A stretch of 64,000 nt of DNA, taken from SAR86 cluster bacterium AG-390-O18. Its GTDB lineage: Bacteria > Pseudomonadota > Gammaproteobacteria > Magnimaribacterales > AG-339-G14. The stretch is taken from contig QCHF01000002.1 in NCBI GenBank assembly GCA_003279605.1, forward strand, positions 128,529-192,528. The letters are read 5' to 3'. The position numbers and the translations under genes were made by a program. Under the pieces are notes generated by a model, which saw only the letters and a list, made by a program, of their open reading frames with translations, had not been told where the DNA came from and did no database searches. Of the stretch, positions 19,344 through 28,712 are shown piece after piece; position 1 is the stretch's first letter; each line of letters starts with the position of its first letter.

Positions 19344-20102
19344 ATGGAAAAAGTTTGTTTAGTAATTGGAGCTGGAGCCGGTATTGGTGGAACAGTGGCA
19401 AAAAGATTTGCCAAAGAGGGATACCATGCATATCTGGCAAGAAGGACAGATGAGGAAGGGCTCAATAAATTGATAAAAGAAATTTCAGATGCAGGAGGAA
19501 AAGCTTCTGGTTCTTTACTTAATGTAATTGAAGAAAATTCAATTGAAGATTTAGTAAATAAAATTGAATCTGATATAGGTCCTATTGATACTGTTATATA
19601 CAACATCGGAGCTCAAATAGGCGATCGTGCTTTAGCTGAAACTAGTTACAAAGCATTTGAAATGGGTTGGCGTATGGCTACTTTTGGCTTGTTTAGACTA
19701 GCTCAGGTTTTGACTCCGAAAATGAAAGAAAGACAGGAAGGAAATATTATAGTGACCTCTGCTACTTCTGCAGTAAGGGGTAATAAAGGACAACACTCGC
19801 ATGCAGCTGCAATGGGAGGTAGAAGAATGCTATGCCAATCATTGAATGCTGAGTTTGCGAAATCAGGTATTCATGTTGCCCATGTCATTATTGACGGCGC
19901 GGTGGATGCTCCTGATACTCTTGGAAAGATGTTGGGCTCTGACTTATTTGAAAAATTTAAAAAGCAGAAAGGTACTGATGGCATGATTTTGCCTGAGAAT
20001 GTTGCCGATACTTATCTCTTTTTAGCACAACAAACTAAATCTACCTGGACTCATGAGATTGATATAAGAGCTTTTTCAGACCAAGCTTGGTGGAATCATT
20101 AA
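19344..20102 (+). CDS. SDR-fold protein (atypical active site)
   Basis: VCLVIGAGAGIGGTVAKRFAKEGYHAYLARR; NAD(P) motif intact, catalytic YxxxK position reads HAAAM; ATG 19344 preferred over TTG 19338. Confidence 0.9.
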   Translation: MEKVCLVIGAGAGIGGTVAKRFAKEGYHAYLARRTDEEGLNKLIKEISDAGGKASGSLLNVIEENSIEDLVNKIESDIGPIDTVIYNIGAQIGDRALAETSYKAFEMGWRMATFGLFRLAQVLTPKMKERQEGNIIVTSATSAVRGNKGQHSHAAAMGGRRMLCQSLNAEFAKSGIHVAHVIIDGAVDAPDTLGKMLGSDLFEKFKKQKGTDGMILPENVADTYLFLAQQTKSTWTHEIDIRAFSDQAWWNH

Positions 20103-20120
20103 TTTTTATAGGAGATTTTC

Positions 20121-20585
20121 ATGAGATATCTATCATTGCTTTTAATCGTTATATCCACTTCTCTTTTTGGCATGCATCATGAAAAATTAGACGTCATTGT
20201 TTTTGCGATTGATTTAGAAATAATTGATGGCCAAAAAAATAAAGCTAGAAACTTTGTTTCAAGAATTACAGACAACGTAAATAAAAAAGAGCCGCAAACA
20301 CTAGTTTATCAATATCATTTTTCAAAAAAAGAAAAGAAAGTTTTTCTTTTAGAAATTTATCCCAATAACGAAGCAGCTTTAATCCATATGGGTAATTTTC
20401 TAGGGAGTAAATGGGAAGCTGAGTTCGTCAAAAACTTTTCAATAAGTAATTTTCAGGTTTTAGGAAACGCAAATTCAAAACTTAAGAAATCTTTAGAGCC
20501 CTTTACTAAAGATTTCCGAAGTAACCTTGTAGGTTTTGATAGAGTTGCAAGTCAACTCGGTGAGGAAATTTCTAAGATTAAATAA
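20121..20585 (+). CDS. Exported protein with possible ABM-like (dimeric alpha/beta barrel) domain
   Basis: Signal peptide MRYLSLLLIVISTSLFG; core QTLVYQYHFSKKEKKVFLLEIYPNNEAALIHMGN resembles ABM proteins. Confidence 0.5.
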   Translation: MRYLSLLLIVISTSLFGMHHEKLDVIVFAIDLEIIDGQKNKARNFVSRITDNVNKKEPQTLVYQYHFSKKEKKVFLLEIYPNNEAALIHMGNFLGSKWEAEFVKNFSISNFQVLGNANSKLKKSLEPFTKDFRSNLVGFDRVASQLGEEISKIK

Positions 20586-20588
20586 CTT

Positions 20589-21728
20589 TTAACTTACGAA
20601 GTTATTTAGTCTCTCAAAGGCATTAATAAAATCCTCTTTAAATTCTTGCACAACATCACTTGCTGATATGCTTTGGTTCATTAGACCAACTCCTTGTCCT
20701 ACCCAATAGGTTGCAAGATCTTTTGCTCCTTCATGACCTCCAGCAGCTAATTTGTTAACCTTTTGCAAAGCTGGCTCTGCGACCATTGGTTGTAATGGCA
20801 TCGGCAAAGGTTCTGGAGCGCTGTCTGCCTCCCAAGCTTGAGTCCATGGAGTAACTAATTGTCTAGAATGTTTGCCAGTTCTGCTTCTTGACCTGACTGT
20901 TTGACTAGAATTTGCTGCAACCATTTTCTCTTTAATCACTGGCTCTACTTCTGACTCAATTGTAGTTAACCAAACTGAGCCACACCAAGCTCCTGAAGCT
21001 CCCATAGCCATGGCTGCCGCCATTTGCTTACCGGTTACAATTCCTCCTGCAGCTAAAATGGGAACATCGCCATATGGCTGAATAGCTTGATGAACCTCTG
21101 GAATTAAAACCATAGTAGAGACACTTCCACAATGTCCTCCGGCCTCGGTTCCAGAAACAACTAAAATATCAACTCCGGCTTTAACTTGATTGATTGCATG
21201 TTCTGCAGTTCCTAATAATGCAGCAACTTTACAGTCATTATCCTTACCCATTTGAATCATCCAATCTGGAGGCACTCCGAGTGCATTAGCAATGATTTTA
21301 ATTGGGTGTTTAAAAGCAACATCTAAAAGGGCTTTAGCTCCATCGGATTGTGTATTTTGAGCAAAACCTGAACCGCCAGTATCTATTTCTCTTAATTCTG
21401 GAGCTTCTATTCCATGATTTTCTAAAACATCAGTTCTGAAATCTGCATATTCTTGCGGAATCATTTTTGCTAGCTTGTCAGCATCAAATTTTTCATCTTT
21501 GCCTACCATTTTATTTGGAATCAACACATCTACTCCATATGGTTTTCCATCAATGTGCTCATCAATCCACTTAAGTTCTTTTTCTAATTGTTCTGGAGAC
21601 ATGCCAACTGCACCTAAGACTCCACAACCTCCTGCTTTGGAAACTGCTACAACAACATCTCTACAATGTGTAAATGCCACGAGAGGAAACTCTATATCTA
21701 ACATTTCGCAAATTTTTGAATTCATCAT
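20589..21728 (-). CDS. Nitronate monooxygenase / 2-nitropropane dioxygenase-like
   Basis: ILVVSGTEAGGHCGSVSTMVLIPEV, PILAAGGIVTGKQMAAAMAMGASGAWCGSVWL. Confidence 0.92.
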   Translation of the reverse strand: MMNSKICEMLDIEFPLVAFTHCRDVVVAVSKAGGCGVLGAVGMSPEQLEKELKWIDEHIDGKPYGVDVLIPNKMVGKDEKFDADKLAKMIPQEYADFRTDVLENHGIEAPELREIDTGGSGFAQNTQSDGAKALLDVAFKHPIKIIANALGVPPDWMIQMGKDNDCKVAALLGTAEHAINQVKAGVDILVVSGTEAGGHCGSVSTMVLIPEVHQAIQPYGDVPILAAGGIVTGKQMAAAMAMGASGAWCGSVWLTTIESEVEPVIKEKMVAANSSQTVRSRSRTGKHSRQLVTPWTQAWEADSAPEPLPMPLQPMVAEPALQKVNKLAAGGHEGAKDLATYWVGQGVGLMNQSISASDVVQEFKEDFINAFERLNNFVS

Positions 21729-21807
21729 TTTTATACCTCTTTATTTCTAATCATTAATATCTTCTAAATTTCAATTCAAATCAAGATTTTTGTATTAAAA
21801 TTTCAGT

Positions 21808-22677
21808 ATGCCTAACAAGACTACTATCCCAGTCTCTTTCATTGTTATTTTACTGTCTACTCTTATAGCTTTTGCTGCCAATCAAGGAAGTGTTTCTATA
21901 TCAAACATTCCACTTTTTGGATTTGTAGTGTTCCTGATTTTTGTAATTCAATGGCTTGTTTTTATTCCGTCTTTCATTAACAAAACGGAACATTTTTTTG
22001 ATTTAACCGGTTCGCTTACTTTTATGTCAGCTTCTCTTTTTACTCTTATGGCAATTCCAGAAATATATTTAAGGGATATCGTAATCACATTGTTAGTCGT
22101 AGTGTGGGCTACCAGACTTGGTTCTTTTTTATTTTTTCGAGTTAGAAAAGATGGAGGTGACGGAAGATTTGACATCATGAAAACCAAGTTTTGGTGGTTT
22201 TTAATGACCTGGAATATTCAAGGAATGTGGGTATTTTTATCTTTGGCTGCAGGTCTTGCCGCAATGACCTCGCAAAATAAGGTTGAGGCAGATATCTTTT
22301 TAGTCATGGGTGCTTTGATTTGGATTTTGGGTTTTTCTATAGAAGTTATCGCAGATAATCAGAAATCAAAATTTAGATCTAACCCTGAAAATAAAGACAA
22401 ATTTATTACAACTGGGATTTGGTCTTGGTCTAGGCATCCGAATTACTTTGGCGAAATTCTTTTGTGGATTGGGATTACAGTAATAGCTTTACCAGTTCTT
22501 CAGGGCTGGCAATTCATAACGCTCATTTCTCCTATCTTTATTATCATCCTTTTAACCCAAATAAGCGGAGTGAGATTACTAGAACTTAGGGGAAAGAAGA
22601 AATGGGGAGATAATGAGGAATACAAAAACTACATAAAAAATACTTCGGTTTTAATTCCTTTGCCGCCTAAAAATTAA
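21808..22677 (+). CDS. DUF1295 / steroid 5-alpha-reductase-like membrane protein
   Basis: TTGIWSWSRHPNYFGEILLWIGI, RFDIMKTKFWWF; multi-TM. Confidence 0.9.
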   Translation: MPNKTTIPVSFIVILLSTLIAFAANQGSVSISNIPLFGFVVFLIFVIQWLVFIPSFINKTEHFFDLTGSLTFMSASLFTLMAIPEIYLRDIVITLLVVVWATRLGSFLFFRVRKDGGDGRFDIMKTKFWWFLMTWNIQGMWVFLSLAAGLAAMTSQNKVEADIFLVMGALIWILGFSIEVIADNQKSKFRSNPENKDKFITTGIWSWSRHPNYFGEILLWIGITVIALPVLQGWQFITLISPIFIIILLTQISGVRLLELRGKKKWGDNEEYKNYIKNTSVLIPLPPKN

Positions 22678-22689
22678 GAATTAATTTCA

Positions 22690-23118
22690 TTAAATTTGAT
22701 AAGTCAATCCTGCAGCTTCTACTCCTGCTATTGCACAAATTTCATCACGATCGGGCAAATCTCCTGAAACGCCAACCGAGCCGATAACATCGTCTCCTTT
22801 CTTAATCATTATTCCTCCAGGAGATGGTGCTATTTTATTTCCAGATATAGCTCTGGCAGCATTGAAAAAATGAGTTTGTTCAGGTTGAGCGCCATAGAGA
22901 TTTCTTATCGCTCTGCTAGAAAAACCAATTCCAACACAGCCCCATGCTTTGGCAAATGCTATATCAGGTCTAATGAGAGCTGAATTATCTTCCATTGCTG
23001 AACTAACTAATACTCCTCGAGTATCAAGAACTGCAATTGTTATAGGCATCATATTCTCTTCTCTAGCTTTTTTTAAACAACCTTCAACTATTTTTTGTGC
23101 ATCTTTAAGGGTAATCAT
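22690..23118 (-). CDS. GlcG/HbpS family heme-binding-like protein
   Basis: ITLKDAQKIVEGCLKKAREENMMPITIAVLDTRG, DVIGSVGVSGDLPDRDEICAIAGVEA. Confidence 0.88.
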   Translation of the reverse strand: MITLKDAQKIVEGCLKKAREENMMPITIAVLDTRGVLVSSAMEDNSALIRPDIAFAKAWGCVGIGFSSRAIRNLYGAQPEQTHFFNAARAISGNKIAPSPGGIMIKKGDDVIGSVGVSGDLPDRDEICAIAGVEAAGLTYQI

Positions 23119-23145
23119 ATTTATCTCCTAAATAAAAAAATTAAA

Positions 23146-23763
23146 TTATTTTTCTTCAAACTTATAAGACTTAGATCTTTTAAATGCCTCTCTTTCAAAA
23201 AGCATGTCCGTGTATCTCTTAATATTGGGTTTGAATGCTTGCTCTATGCCAAGTGATTCAGCGACAACAAAAGCATAACTCACACAAATGTCTGCAATCG
23301 TAAAACGATTTGAACATAAGTATTCTCTATCGTTTAAAGTTGTCTCTAATAATTTACACCTTGAGACAAACCATCTGCTGTAACCTTCTACAGCAGCATC
23401 CGCAACGCCTGGTTCTTGAAGTTTGTATCTAAGAACAACCGTTTGTGGAAAAGTTAAAGTTGCATCAGAGTGGAAAAGCCAATTTAAATAAGCTGGATAG
23501 TCAGGCTCATCTGGCATAACTCTCAAATCAGTCGGTCCATATTTCTCAACTAAATATTGGGACATCGCAACAGATTCAGTCATTTTAACTTCGCCGTCTA
23601 TCAAATAAGGGATTGTTCCTAGCATGTTGATATCCAAATATTCTTTCATGAACATTCTAGGTGGAAAAGGCATCATGACGAGTTCGTAATCTATGCCCAT
23701 TTCTTCTGCGGTCCAAATTGGCCTCATTGCCCTTGAAGCTTCGGTTCCCCAAATCTTAATCAT
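23146..23763 (-). CDS. Glutathione S-transferase family protein
   Basis: MIKIWGTEASRAMRPIWTAEEMGIDYELVMMPF...GTIPYLIDGEVKMTESVAMSQYL; track start 23778 precedes likely ATG 23763. Confidence 0.88.
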   Translation of the reverse strand: MIKIWGTEASRAMRPIWTAEEMGIDYELVMMPFPPRMFMKEYLDINMLGTIPYLIDGEVKMTESVAMSQYLVEKYGPTDLRVMPDEPDYPAYLNWLFHSDATLTFPQTVVLRYKLQEPGVADAAVEGYSRWFVSRCKLLETTLNDREYLCSNRFTIADICVSYAFVVAESLGIEQAFKPNIKRYTDMLFEREAFKRSKSYKFEEK

Positions 23764-23833
23764 TTTCTTTTCTCCCAATATGATTTAGCCTTATATACTA
23801 AATTTTAAAATAATATTTATTATAGGAGAAAAC

Positions 23834-24121
23834 ATGATAGGAGTACTTGTTAAATTAAACATTAAAGAAGGCAGTGAAAAAGACTTCGAAGAAAACATGC
23901 TGAAACTTGTAGAAGCAACAAATGCAAATGAACCTGGTGTTTTCTACTACGGTCTATTAAAAACAGATAACCCTCAAACTTATCAAATGATAGAGATATA
24001 CAAAGATGCTGAAAGTCATGCTAGTCATTCTCAAACTGAACATTTTAAAACGTTGGGTGGAGCACTTGCACCATTTCTTGCTGGAGCACCAGAAATTACT
24101 GTCCATGAGGAAATAAAATAG
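23834..24121 (+). CDS. Antibiotic biosynthesis monooxygenase (ABM) / putative quinol monooxygenase
   Basis: 95 aa ABM fold: VKLNIKEGSEKDFEENMLKLVEATNANEPGVFYYGLLKT. Confidence 0.85.
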   Translation: MIGVLVKLNIKEGSEKDFEENMLKLVEATNANEPGVFYYGLLKTDNPQTYQMIEIYKDAESHASHSQTEHFKTLGGALAPFLAGAPEITVHEEIK

Positions 24122-25173
24122 CTCTAAAAGAAAACTATTTAAAAGCTGTATCAAGCAAAGAAATATCCCTAGATGACGCTCAGCTTAAATTAGCTGAGCG
24201 TTTAGATACTTGTTTGCAAGAAATAAATACTGAAAAAGGTTTTTTTAACTTTTTTACTAAAAAAGTACCTCAAAGAATTTATATTCATGGAGACGTTGGA
24301 CGAGGAAAGACGTTTCTCATGGATATGTTGTTTGAAGAAATCAACCATGAAAAAAAAATTAGACTTCACTTTCATCGTTTCATGCAAAATCTTCATAAAA
24401 GCCTAAAACAATATGAAGGAGGAACAGATCCTTTAAAAAGAATAGTTAAAGATTTATCTAAAAAATACGAGTGTCTTTGTTTTGATGAATTCTATGTTGA
24501 AGATATTGCAGATGCCATGCTGCTAGGAAAATTCATGACTGAGCTTTTTGAATCTGATTTATCTTTTTTTGCAACTTCAAACATTTCTCCAAAAAATTTA
24601 TATGAAGGTGGATTACAAAGAAAGCTCTTTTTACCTGCTATAAACGCTATTGAAAGTGCTTGTGAAATATACCATTTAGATTCTGAAATTGATTTTAGAT
24701 TAAGAGCTTTGGAAAAAAGTGGAAGTTATTTTTATCCAGCTGAGAATAATAAAGAAATCATTGAAAAAATTTTTAAAGAAATTACCCAAAATAGAAAAGC
24801 TGAGGAGAATTTCATAACAATAAATAATAGAAAAGTTAGTGTCTTAGCTTTTTCTAAGGGAGTCTTATGGGTTAATTTTTTACAAATCTGTACATCTCCT
24901 AGGAGTGCTGCAGATTACATAGAAATTTCTAAAGAGTTCCATACGGTTATTTTATCCAATGTGCCCATCATAAATTCTGATGATGAAGCAAGACGTTTTA
25001 TTTCTTTTATAGATGAGTGTTACGACAGAAAAGTTAAATTAATCATTTCAGCAGCTGAACTCCCTGAAAAAATTTATGTCAAATCTAGACTCAAAGAAAA
25101 ATTTAAACGAACTGTCAGCAGATTAACCGAGATGCAGTCTAAAGATTACCTTTCTCAAGCTCACTTAGCTTGA
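24118..25173 (+). CDS. zapE: Cell division protein ZapE (AFG1-like ATPase), probable non-canonical AUA start
   Basis: Walker A IHGDVGRGKTFLMDMLF, LCFDEFYVEDIADAMLLG. Track start is TTG 24214, but upstream in-frame LKENYLKAVSSKEISLDDAQLKLAERLDTCL fits the ZapE N-terminus; GAGG 7 nt before ATA 24118. Confidence 0.8.
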   Translation: MALKENYLKAVSSKEISLDDAQLKLAERLDTCLQEINTEKGFFNFFTKKVPQRIYIHGDVGRGKTFLMDMLFEEINHEKKIRLHFHRFMQNLHKSLKQYEGGTDPLKRIVKDLSKKYECLCFDEFYVEDIADAMLLGKFMTELFESDLSFFATSNISPKNLYEGGLQRKLFLPAINAIESACEIYHLDSEIDFRLRALEKSGSYFYPAENNKEIIEKIFKEITQNRKAEENFITINNRKVSVLAFSKGVLWVNFLQICTSPRSAADYIEISKEFHTVILSNVPIINSDDEARRFISFIDECYDRKVKLIISAAELPEKIYVKSRLKEKFKRTVSRLTEMQSKDYLSQAHLA

Positions 25174-25223
25174 AAATATATGTATAGACTCCATATAAAA
25201 GGTATAAATGCTAATATAAAAAT

Positions 25224-25556
25224 ATGAAAGACATAGTAGAAACTAATTTTGCAATTGGCCAAGTAGTTAGACATAAACACCTAGATTTTAGAGGTGTAAT
25301 ATTTGATGTTGATCCTGAATTCAATAACACTGAAGAGTGGTACCAAAGTATTCCTGCCCAAATAAGGCCTAAAAAAGACCAGCCTTTCTATCATGTTTAT
25401 GCTGAAAATGAGGAGGTCTTTTACACTGCCTACGTTTCACAACAGAATTTACTAGCTGATAATTCCCTTGAGCCTGTAGCTCATCCAGATGTTCATGAAA
25501 ACTTTGGCCCATTTGATGGAAAAAAATACGAAGTTTTGGAAGTTACTAGAAACTAG
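25224..25556 (+). CDS. hspQ: Heat shock protein HspQ (YccV-like)
   Basis: FAIGQVVRHKHLDFRGVIFDVDPEFNNTEEWYQSIP...QPFYHVYAENEE. Confidence 0.93.
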   Translation: MKDIVETNFAIGQVVRHKHLDFRGVIFDVDPEFNNTEEWYQSIPAQIRPKKDQPFYHVYAENEEVFYTAYVSQQNLLADNSLEPVAHPDVHENFGPFDGKKYEVLEVTRN

Positions 25557-26764
25557 CTTTCTTCGGCTAGCAATACGCAAATACAGAACAAATCCATAGC
25601 TTCTGACAGCTCCTCAAGCTCAACCTGAGTCGGAGCTATCCGAATATTTTTATTTTCCAAGTCCTTACCATAAGGAAAAGTTGCGCCTAAAGGAGTGAGT
25701 TTTAGACCCGCTTCCTCACAAAGCTTATGAATTTTTGAAGCATTACCTTTTAAAGAATCAAATGAGACAAAATAACCCCCGCTTGGTTTGGTCCATTTTG
25801 CCAGACCATCTGGTAGCTCATTCAACTTTTCAAAAACAAGATCAAACTTTGGCTTGATTATTTTTGCTAATTTTTGCATGTGCTCTGTTAGAGCTTTCTT
25901 GGAATTAAAAATCCTAGTATGTCTTGCTTGATTTAATTTGTCAGAGCCCAGCGAAAACTTGGAAAAATAATTAACAAAGTTTTCCATATTATTTGGCGAC
26001 AAAGAAATAAATGCCAAACCCGATCCTGCCAATGAGATCTTACTGGTACTACCAAGCATAATGAGAGAATCATGTGAATTTTTTTCTATGAATATTTTTT
26101 CTATATCAGGTAGTTTTTTTGAATTATTAAAATCATGAACAGCATAGGCATTATCGAAAATAATTTTGAAGCCATCCCTATTGATGCTTGCCAAAGCTTC
26201 TATTTTTTCTTTAGAGAAAGTCTCTCCTGTAGGATTGGAATGTTTAGGGACGCAGATCATTCCTTTAATAGTTTCATCAGTTTCTAACAAGTTTTCTATT
26301 GAATCTAAATCAGGCCCATCTCCTACTAAAGGAACGGATATCATTTTTATTCCTAATTTTTCCAACATCGCAAAGTGACGATCGTAACCGGGAACTGGAC
26401 ACAAAAAAGTTACTTTATCTAGGTCTTTCCAGGCTACTTGTCCGTCGCCATGAAAAATCATGCTGTGCAAATAATGTCCTAGCAAAGTCAAACTGCTCGT
26501 ACCATTTACGAAAATATTTGCTGGATCAGAGTTAAGAACCCACCCGGCTAATTTTCTAGCAGAAGGAAGTCCTTCGAGAAGTCCATAATTTCTTGTGTCG
26601 ACCTTATCTTGGATAAAGTCCCCTTTGATTACAGTTTCCAAATTATCAGACAGGTCTAGCTGTTCAGAGGAGGGTCTGCCCCTAGTTAAGTCTAAGAGTT
26701 TTTTTGAATTTTTAAATTTTTGGTATTCTTTTTTTATCTTAGATATATCTTTGCTTGAATTCAT
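25553..26764 (-). CDS. PLP-dependent class I/II aminotransferase (type Ic aspartate aminotransferase-like, PF12897-type)
   Basis: LLDLTRGRPSSEQLDLSD, NYGLLEGLPSARKLAGWVL, STSKISLAGSGLAF (PLP Lys). Confidence 0.85.
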   Translation of the reverse strand: MNSSKDISKIKKEYQKFKNSKKLLDLTRGRPSSEQLDLSDNLETVIKGDFIQDKVDTRNYGLLEGLPSARKLAGWVLNSDPANIFVNGTSSLTLLGHYLHSMIFHGDGQVAWKDLDKVTFLCPVPGYDRHFAMLEKLGIKMISVPLVGDGPDLDSIENLLETDETIKGMICVPKHSNPTGETFSKEKIEALASINRDGFKIIFDNAYAVHDFNNSKKLPDIEKIFIEKNSHDSLIMLGSTSKISLAGSGLAFISLSPNNMENFVNYFSKFSLGSDKLNQARHTRIFNSKKALTEHMQKLAKIIKPKFDLVFEKLNELPDGLAKWTKPSGGYFVSFDSLKGNASKIHKLCEEAGLKLTPLGATFPYGKDLENKNIRIAPTQVELEELSEAMDLFCICVLLAEES

Positions 26765-26773
26765 AAGATTTAG

Positions 26774-27421
26774 CTATCTATTGATTATTTGTAAATTGTT
26801 AATTTCTGCATGCTGTTTAAGCTTTTCATCAGGTGATACTACTATAGAATTTTTACATTTTTCTACTAAAGGCAAATCATGAATTGAATCTGTATAGAAA
26901 GTAGCTTTCTCTAAATTTACTTTCTTTTTTCTACACCATTCTGAAACATGCACTAATTTGCCCATATCAAAATTTGGTTCCCCAGTAGTTTCTCCTGTCA
27001 CTTTATCTTCTACAAATTCTGTTTTTGTACCTAAAAACTCTTCTATCCCGAAGTAATCAGCAAAACCCTTAACTATAAAATCCAAAGCCCCTGAAGCAAT
27101 GAGCACATCATCTTTTTTATGTTTTTCTAACAACTCAAAAGTTAAATCATCAATCAAGATATCCTTTGAAAATTCTATAAAGCTTGTAACCAATAAATCC
27201 ACTTCATTTTTACTCCTTCCAATTAAAGGATATAGAAGGAATCTCATGTAATCCTTAAAATTTAAATTCCCTGAACGATAGTCTTTATCAAAAGCTTTGA
27301 TCTTCTTAAGGTAAAAATCTTTATCTAACATTCCTTGTTTAACAATATATTTGGTGAAATGAAATTCACTATCAGCGCATAAGAGCGTATCGTCTAAGTC
27401 AAAAATTACCAGCTTATTCAT
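26774..27421 (-). CDS. HAD-IB family hydrolase (phosphoserine phosphatase-like)
   Basis: VIFDLDDTLLCADSEFHFTKYIV; YTDSIHDLPLVEKC. Confidence 0.88.
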   Translation of the reverse strand: MNKLVIFDLDDTLLCADSEFHFTKYIVKQGMLDKDFYLKKIKAFDKDYRSGNLNFKDYMRFLLYPLIGRSKNEVDLLVTSFIEFSKDILIDDLTFELLEKHKKDDVLIASGALDFIVKGFADYFGIEEFLGTKTEFVEDKVTGETTGEPNFDMGKLVHVSEWCRKKKVNLEKATFYTDSIHDLPLVEKCKNSIVVSPDEKLKQHAEINNLQIINR

Positions 27422-27891
27422 TTACTTATTAAGTTTTTAAACTCTATTAAAGCACTTCTGTATGCTTCTTTTTTAAAATCTATAACTTGATTTAATGGGT
27501 ACCAAAAAGGTACCCAGCTATATTGATCAAATTCAGGAGTATTCTCTATATTTAAATTAATATCTCCTGAAATAAGTTTAAGTAAAAAGTATTTTTGTGC
27601 CTGACCTTTAAATTTTCCGCCAAGAACTCTAGATCGAATATTTTTTGGAATATCGTAGTAAATTAAGTTTTGACTTACAGCTTTTATCTCCACATTATCC
27701 TTTTCTAAGCCTACCTCTTCATTTAATTCTCTGAACATTGCAGTCTCGATATGTTCGTCTTCATCTACACCTCCTTGCGGAAATTGCCAATTTTCAGTAT
27801 TTCTTCTTTTGCAGAATAAAATCTTGTTATCTTCATTTAAAACTATCATTGCAACGTTCAAGCGATAGCCAGACTTAATTTCTAAGGTCAT
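27418..27891 (-). CDS. rppH: RNA pyrophosphohydrolase RppH (Nudix)
   Basis: GYRLNVAMIVLNEDNKILFCKRRNTENWQFPQGGVDEDEHIETAMFRELNEEVGL. Confidence 0.94.
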   Translation of the reverse strand: MTLEIKSGYRLNVAMIVLNEDNKILFCKRRNTENWQFPQGGVDEDEHIETAMFRELNEEVGLEKDNVEIKAVSQNLIYYDIPKNIRSRVLGGKFKGQAQKYFLLKLISGDINLNIENTPEFDQYSWVPFWYPLNQVIDFKKEAYRSALIEFKNLISK

Positions 27892-28658
27892 TTTATCCTA
27901 AGATTAAATTTTTTTGATTCCACTATTTCTCTAACTTCATTGAAAGAAGTTTCTTCCATTTCAGCATGATCATTATTGTCAATTATTATGGATGTTGTTG
28001 ACCTCGTTCCATAAATGTCAGTAGCTATGAATCTATATGGAAACTCCTTCCCGTGATTTTCTTTCGTGAAGGCCTCTGAAAATTCCAGAGGTTTGTTTAC
28101 TGGGGATTGCATCATTGCAAAAAGATTTTTTCCAGAAATTTCAGAAGATAAGATTTTTTTAAAATCTTCTTCTGCACTTTTTATTTTTTCTGATTTCTGT
28201 TCTATAGGTTTATTCCCTATTGCATATGTTTCTCCTTCAGTAAGTTTTTTTTCAAGGCCTCTATTGGAACAAATCAATCCTTCAACTCCATCAAATAAAA
28301 CTAAATTAAAGCCTTGATAATTTAGACAATCAATTTCATCTATATATTCTGAAGAAGAATAGTTTGACAGCACAAAATCTTTAACTAGATCTCCTCTGCT
28401 TGCTAAATCTTCTAAAGATTTTTTTTTAGTACTCAACGAAGTAAATTCTCTTACGTTTGTAACAGCTGCAAACTTTCCTTTTTCGCTTAAAGCCATCCAT
28501 GTTCCATCAAAGTTTTTGTCTTTACCGGCTAAAACTCCTGGGCTTGAATCCCACCAATGCATACTCTCTGTTGGCCTTTCATAAAATTCATCTCTATTTG
28601 AAGTAAGAACTAATTTATAGTCGCTTTTTGGATTGAGGGCTAAAACAATTAGGCACAT
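27888..28658 (-). CDS. NRDE family protein (TANGO2-like)
   Basis: MCLIVLALNPKSDYKLVLTSNRDEFYERPTESMHWW. Confidence 0.93.
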   Translation of the reverse strand: MCLIVLALNPKSDYKLVLTSNRDEFYERPTESMHWWDSSPGVLAGKDKNFDGTWMALSEKGKFAAVTNVREFTSLSTKKKSLEDLASRGDLVKDFVLSNYSSSEYIDEIDCLNYQGFNLVLFDGVEGLICSNRGLEKKLTEGETYAIGNKPIEQKSEKIKSAEEDFKKILSSEISGKNLFAMMQSPVNKPLEFSEAFTKENHGKEFPYRFIATDIYGTRSTTSIIIDNNDHAEMEETSFNEVREIVESKKFNLRIK

Positions 28659-28712
28659 AAAAAAGGAAAAAGTTTATCAGACTGTTTTAATAAGGGATAA
28701 TCATACTTCTAC

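Noticed and set aside
24214-25173. TTG 24214 as the zapE start
   Set aside because: Would remove an apparently conserved N-terminal segment and has no good ribosome-binding site; ATA 24118 fits better, though unproven
28073-28098. Small inverted repeat CCTCTGaaaattcCAGAGG in NRDE gene
   Set aside because: Short arms inside coding sequence; easily expected by chance in AT-rich DNA
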